A program made the translations under genes and the position numbers. From the NCBI GenBank assembly GCA_002399265.1, contig DHDG01000028.1, positions 74,754 to 81,528 of the forward strand: a stretch of DNA of 6,775 nucleotides, written 5' to 3'. Within the stretch, counting starts at the first letter, position 1. Each line of letters begins with the position of its first letter. Source of the DNA: Firmicutes bacterium UBA4882. GTDB lineage: Bacteria > Bacillota > UBA4882. Shown piece after piece: positions 6,748 to 6,775 of this stretch. The notes beneath the pieces were generated by a model. That model was not told where the DNA came from. It was given only the letters and a program-made list of their open reading frames with translations, and did no database searches.

Positions 6748-6775
6748 TAGTAGTTTTTAACACGTCAAGTTTGCG

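Noticed and set aside
6748..6775. Possible terminator or next gene start after bamA
   Set aside because: The 28 bases contain a T5 run but no preceding stem, and no start codon with a ribosome-binding site. Too little sequence remains to judge.

Overview
The window holds two complete genes on the + strand that together form an outer-membrane assembly unit. The first is a very long TamB/DUF490 (AsmA-like) envelope protein gene, and the second is a BamA/TamA-type Omp85 outer-membrane insertase gene. Nothing on the minus strand looks like a real gene. I see no RNA gene, insertion sequence, CRISPR array or phage element.

Organism: the products require a diderm envelope, since they include an Omp85 barrel with a signal peptide and POTRA domains. 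The translation signals look Firmicutes-like: strong GGGAGG Shine-Dalgarno sequences 7 nt ahead of GTG starts. Base composition is near 50% GC by eye. An adjacent tamB-bamA pair, with a three-POTRA Omp85 protein, fits a diderm Firmicute, most likely the Negativicutes (Sporomusa/Pelosinus/Veillonella relatives). This assignment is inference; another diderm phylum is not excluded.

Layout: positions 1-68 are a short leader with an imperfect 16-bp tandem repeat and the ribosome-binding site of tamB. tamB runs from GTG 69 (alternative start ATG 9) to 4844. Positions 4845-5025 are an unusually long (181 nt) spacer with small inverted repeats, one of whose arms reaches into the bamA ribosome-binding site. 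bamA runs from GTG 5026 to 6747. The last 28 bases hold two extra in-frame stop codons and nothing else I can identify.

How they work together: BamA is expected to fold and insert beta-barrel proteins into the outer membrane. TamB, anchored in the inner membrane and spanning the periplasm as a long beta-rich groove, is expected to work with an Omp85 partner and/or carry phospholipids between the membranes. With a single Omp85 gene directly downstream, the simplest inference is that this BamA is TamB's partner. The families are known. The details worth a second look are the regular ~100-residue repeat in TamB, the start-codon ambiguity, and the structured spacer.
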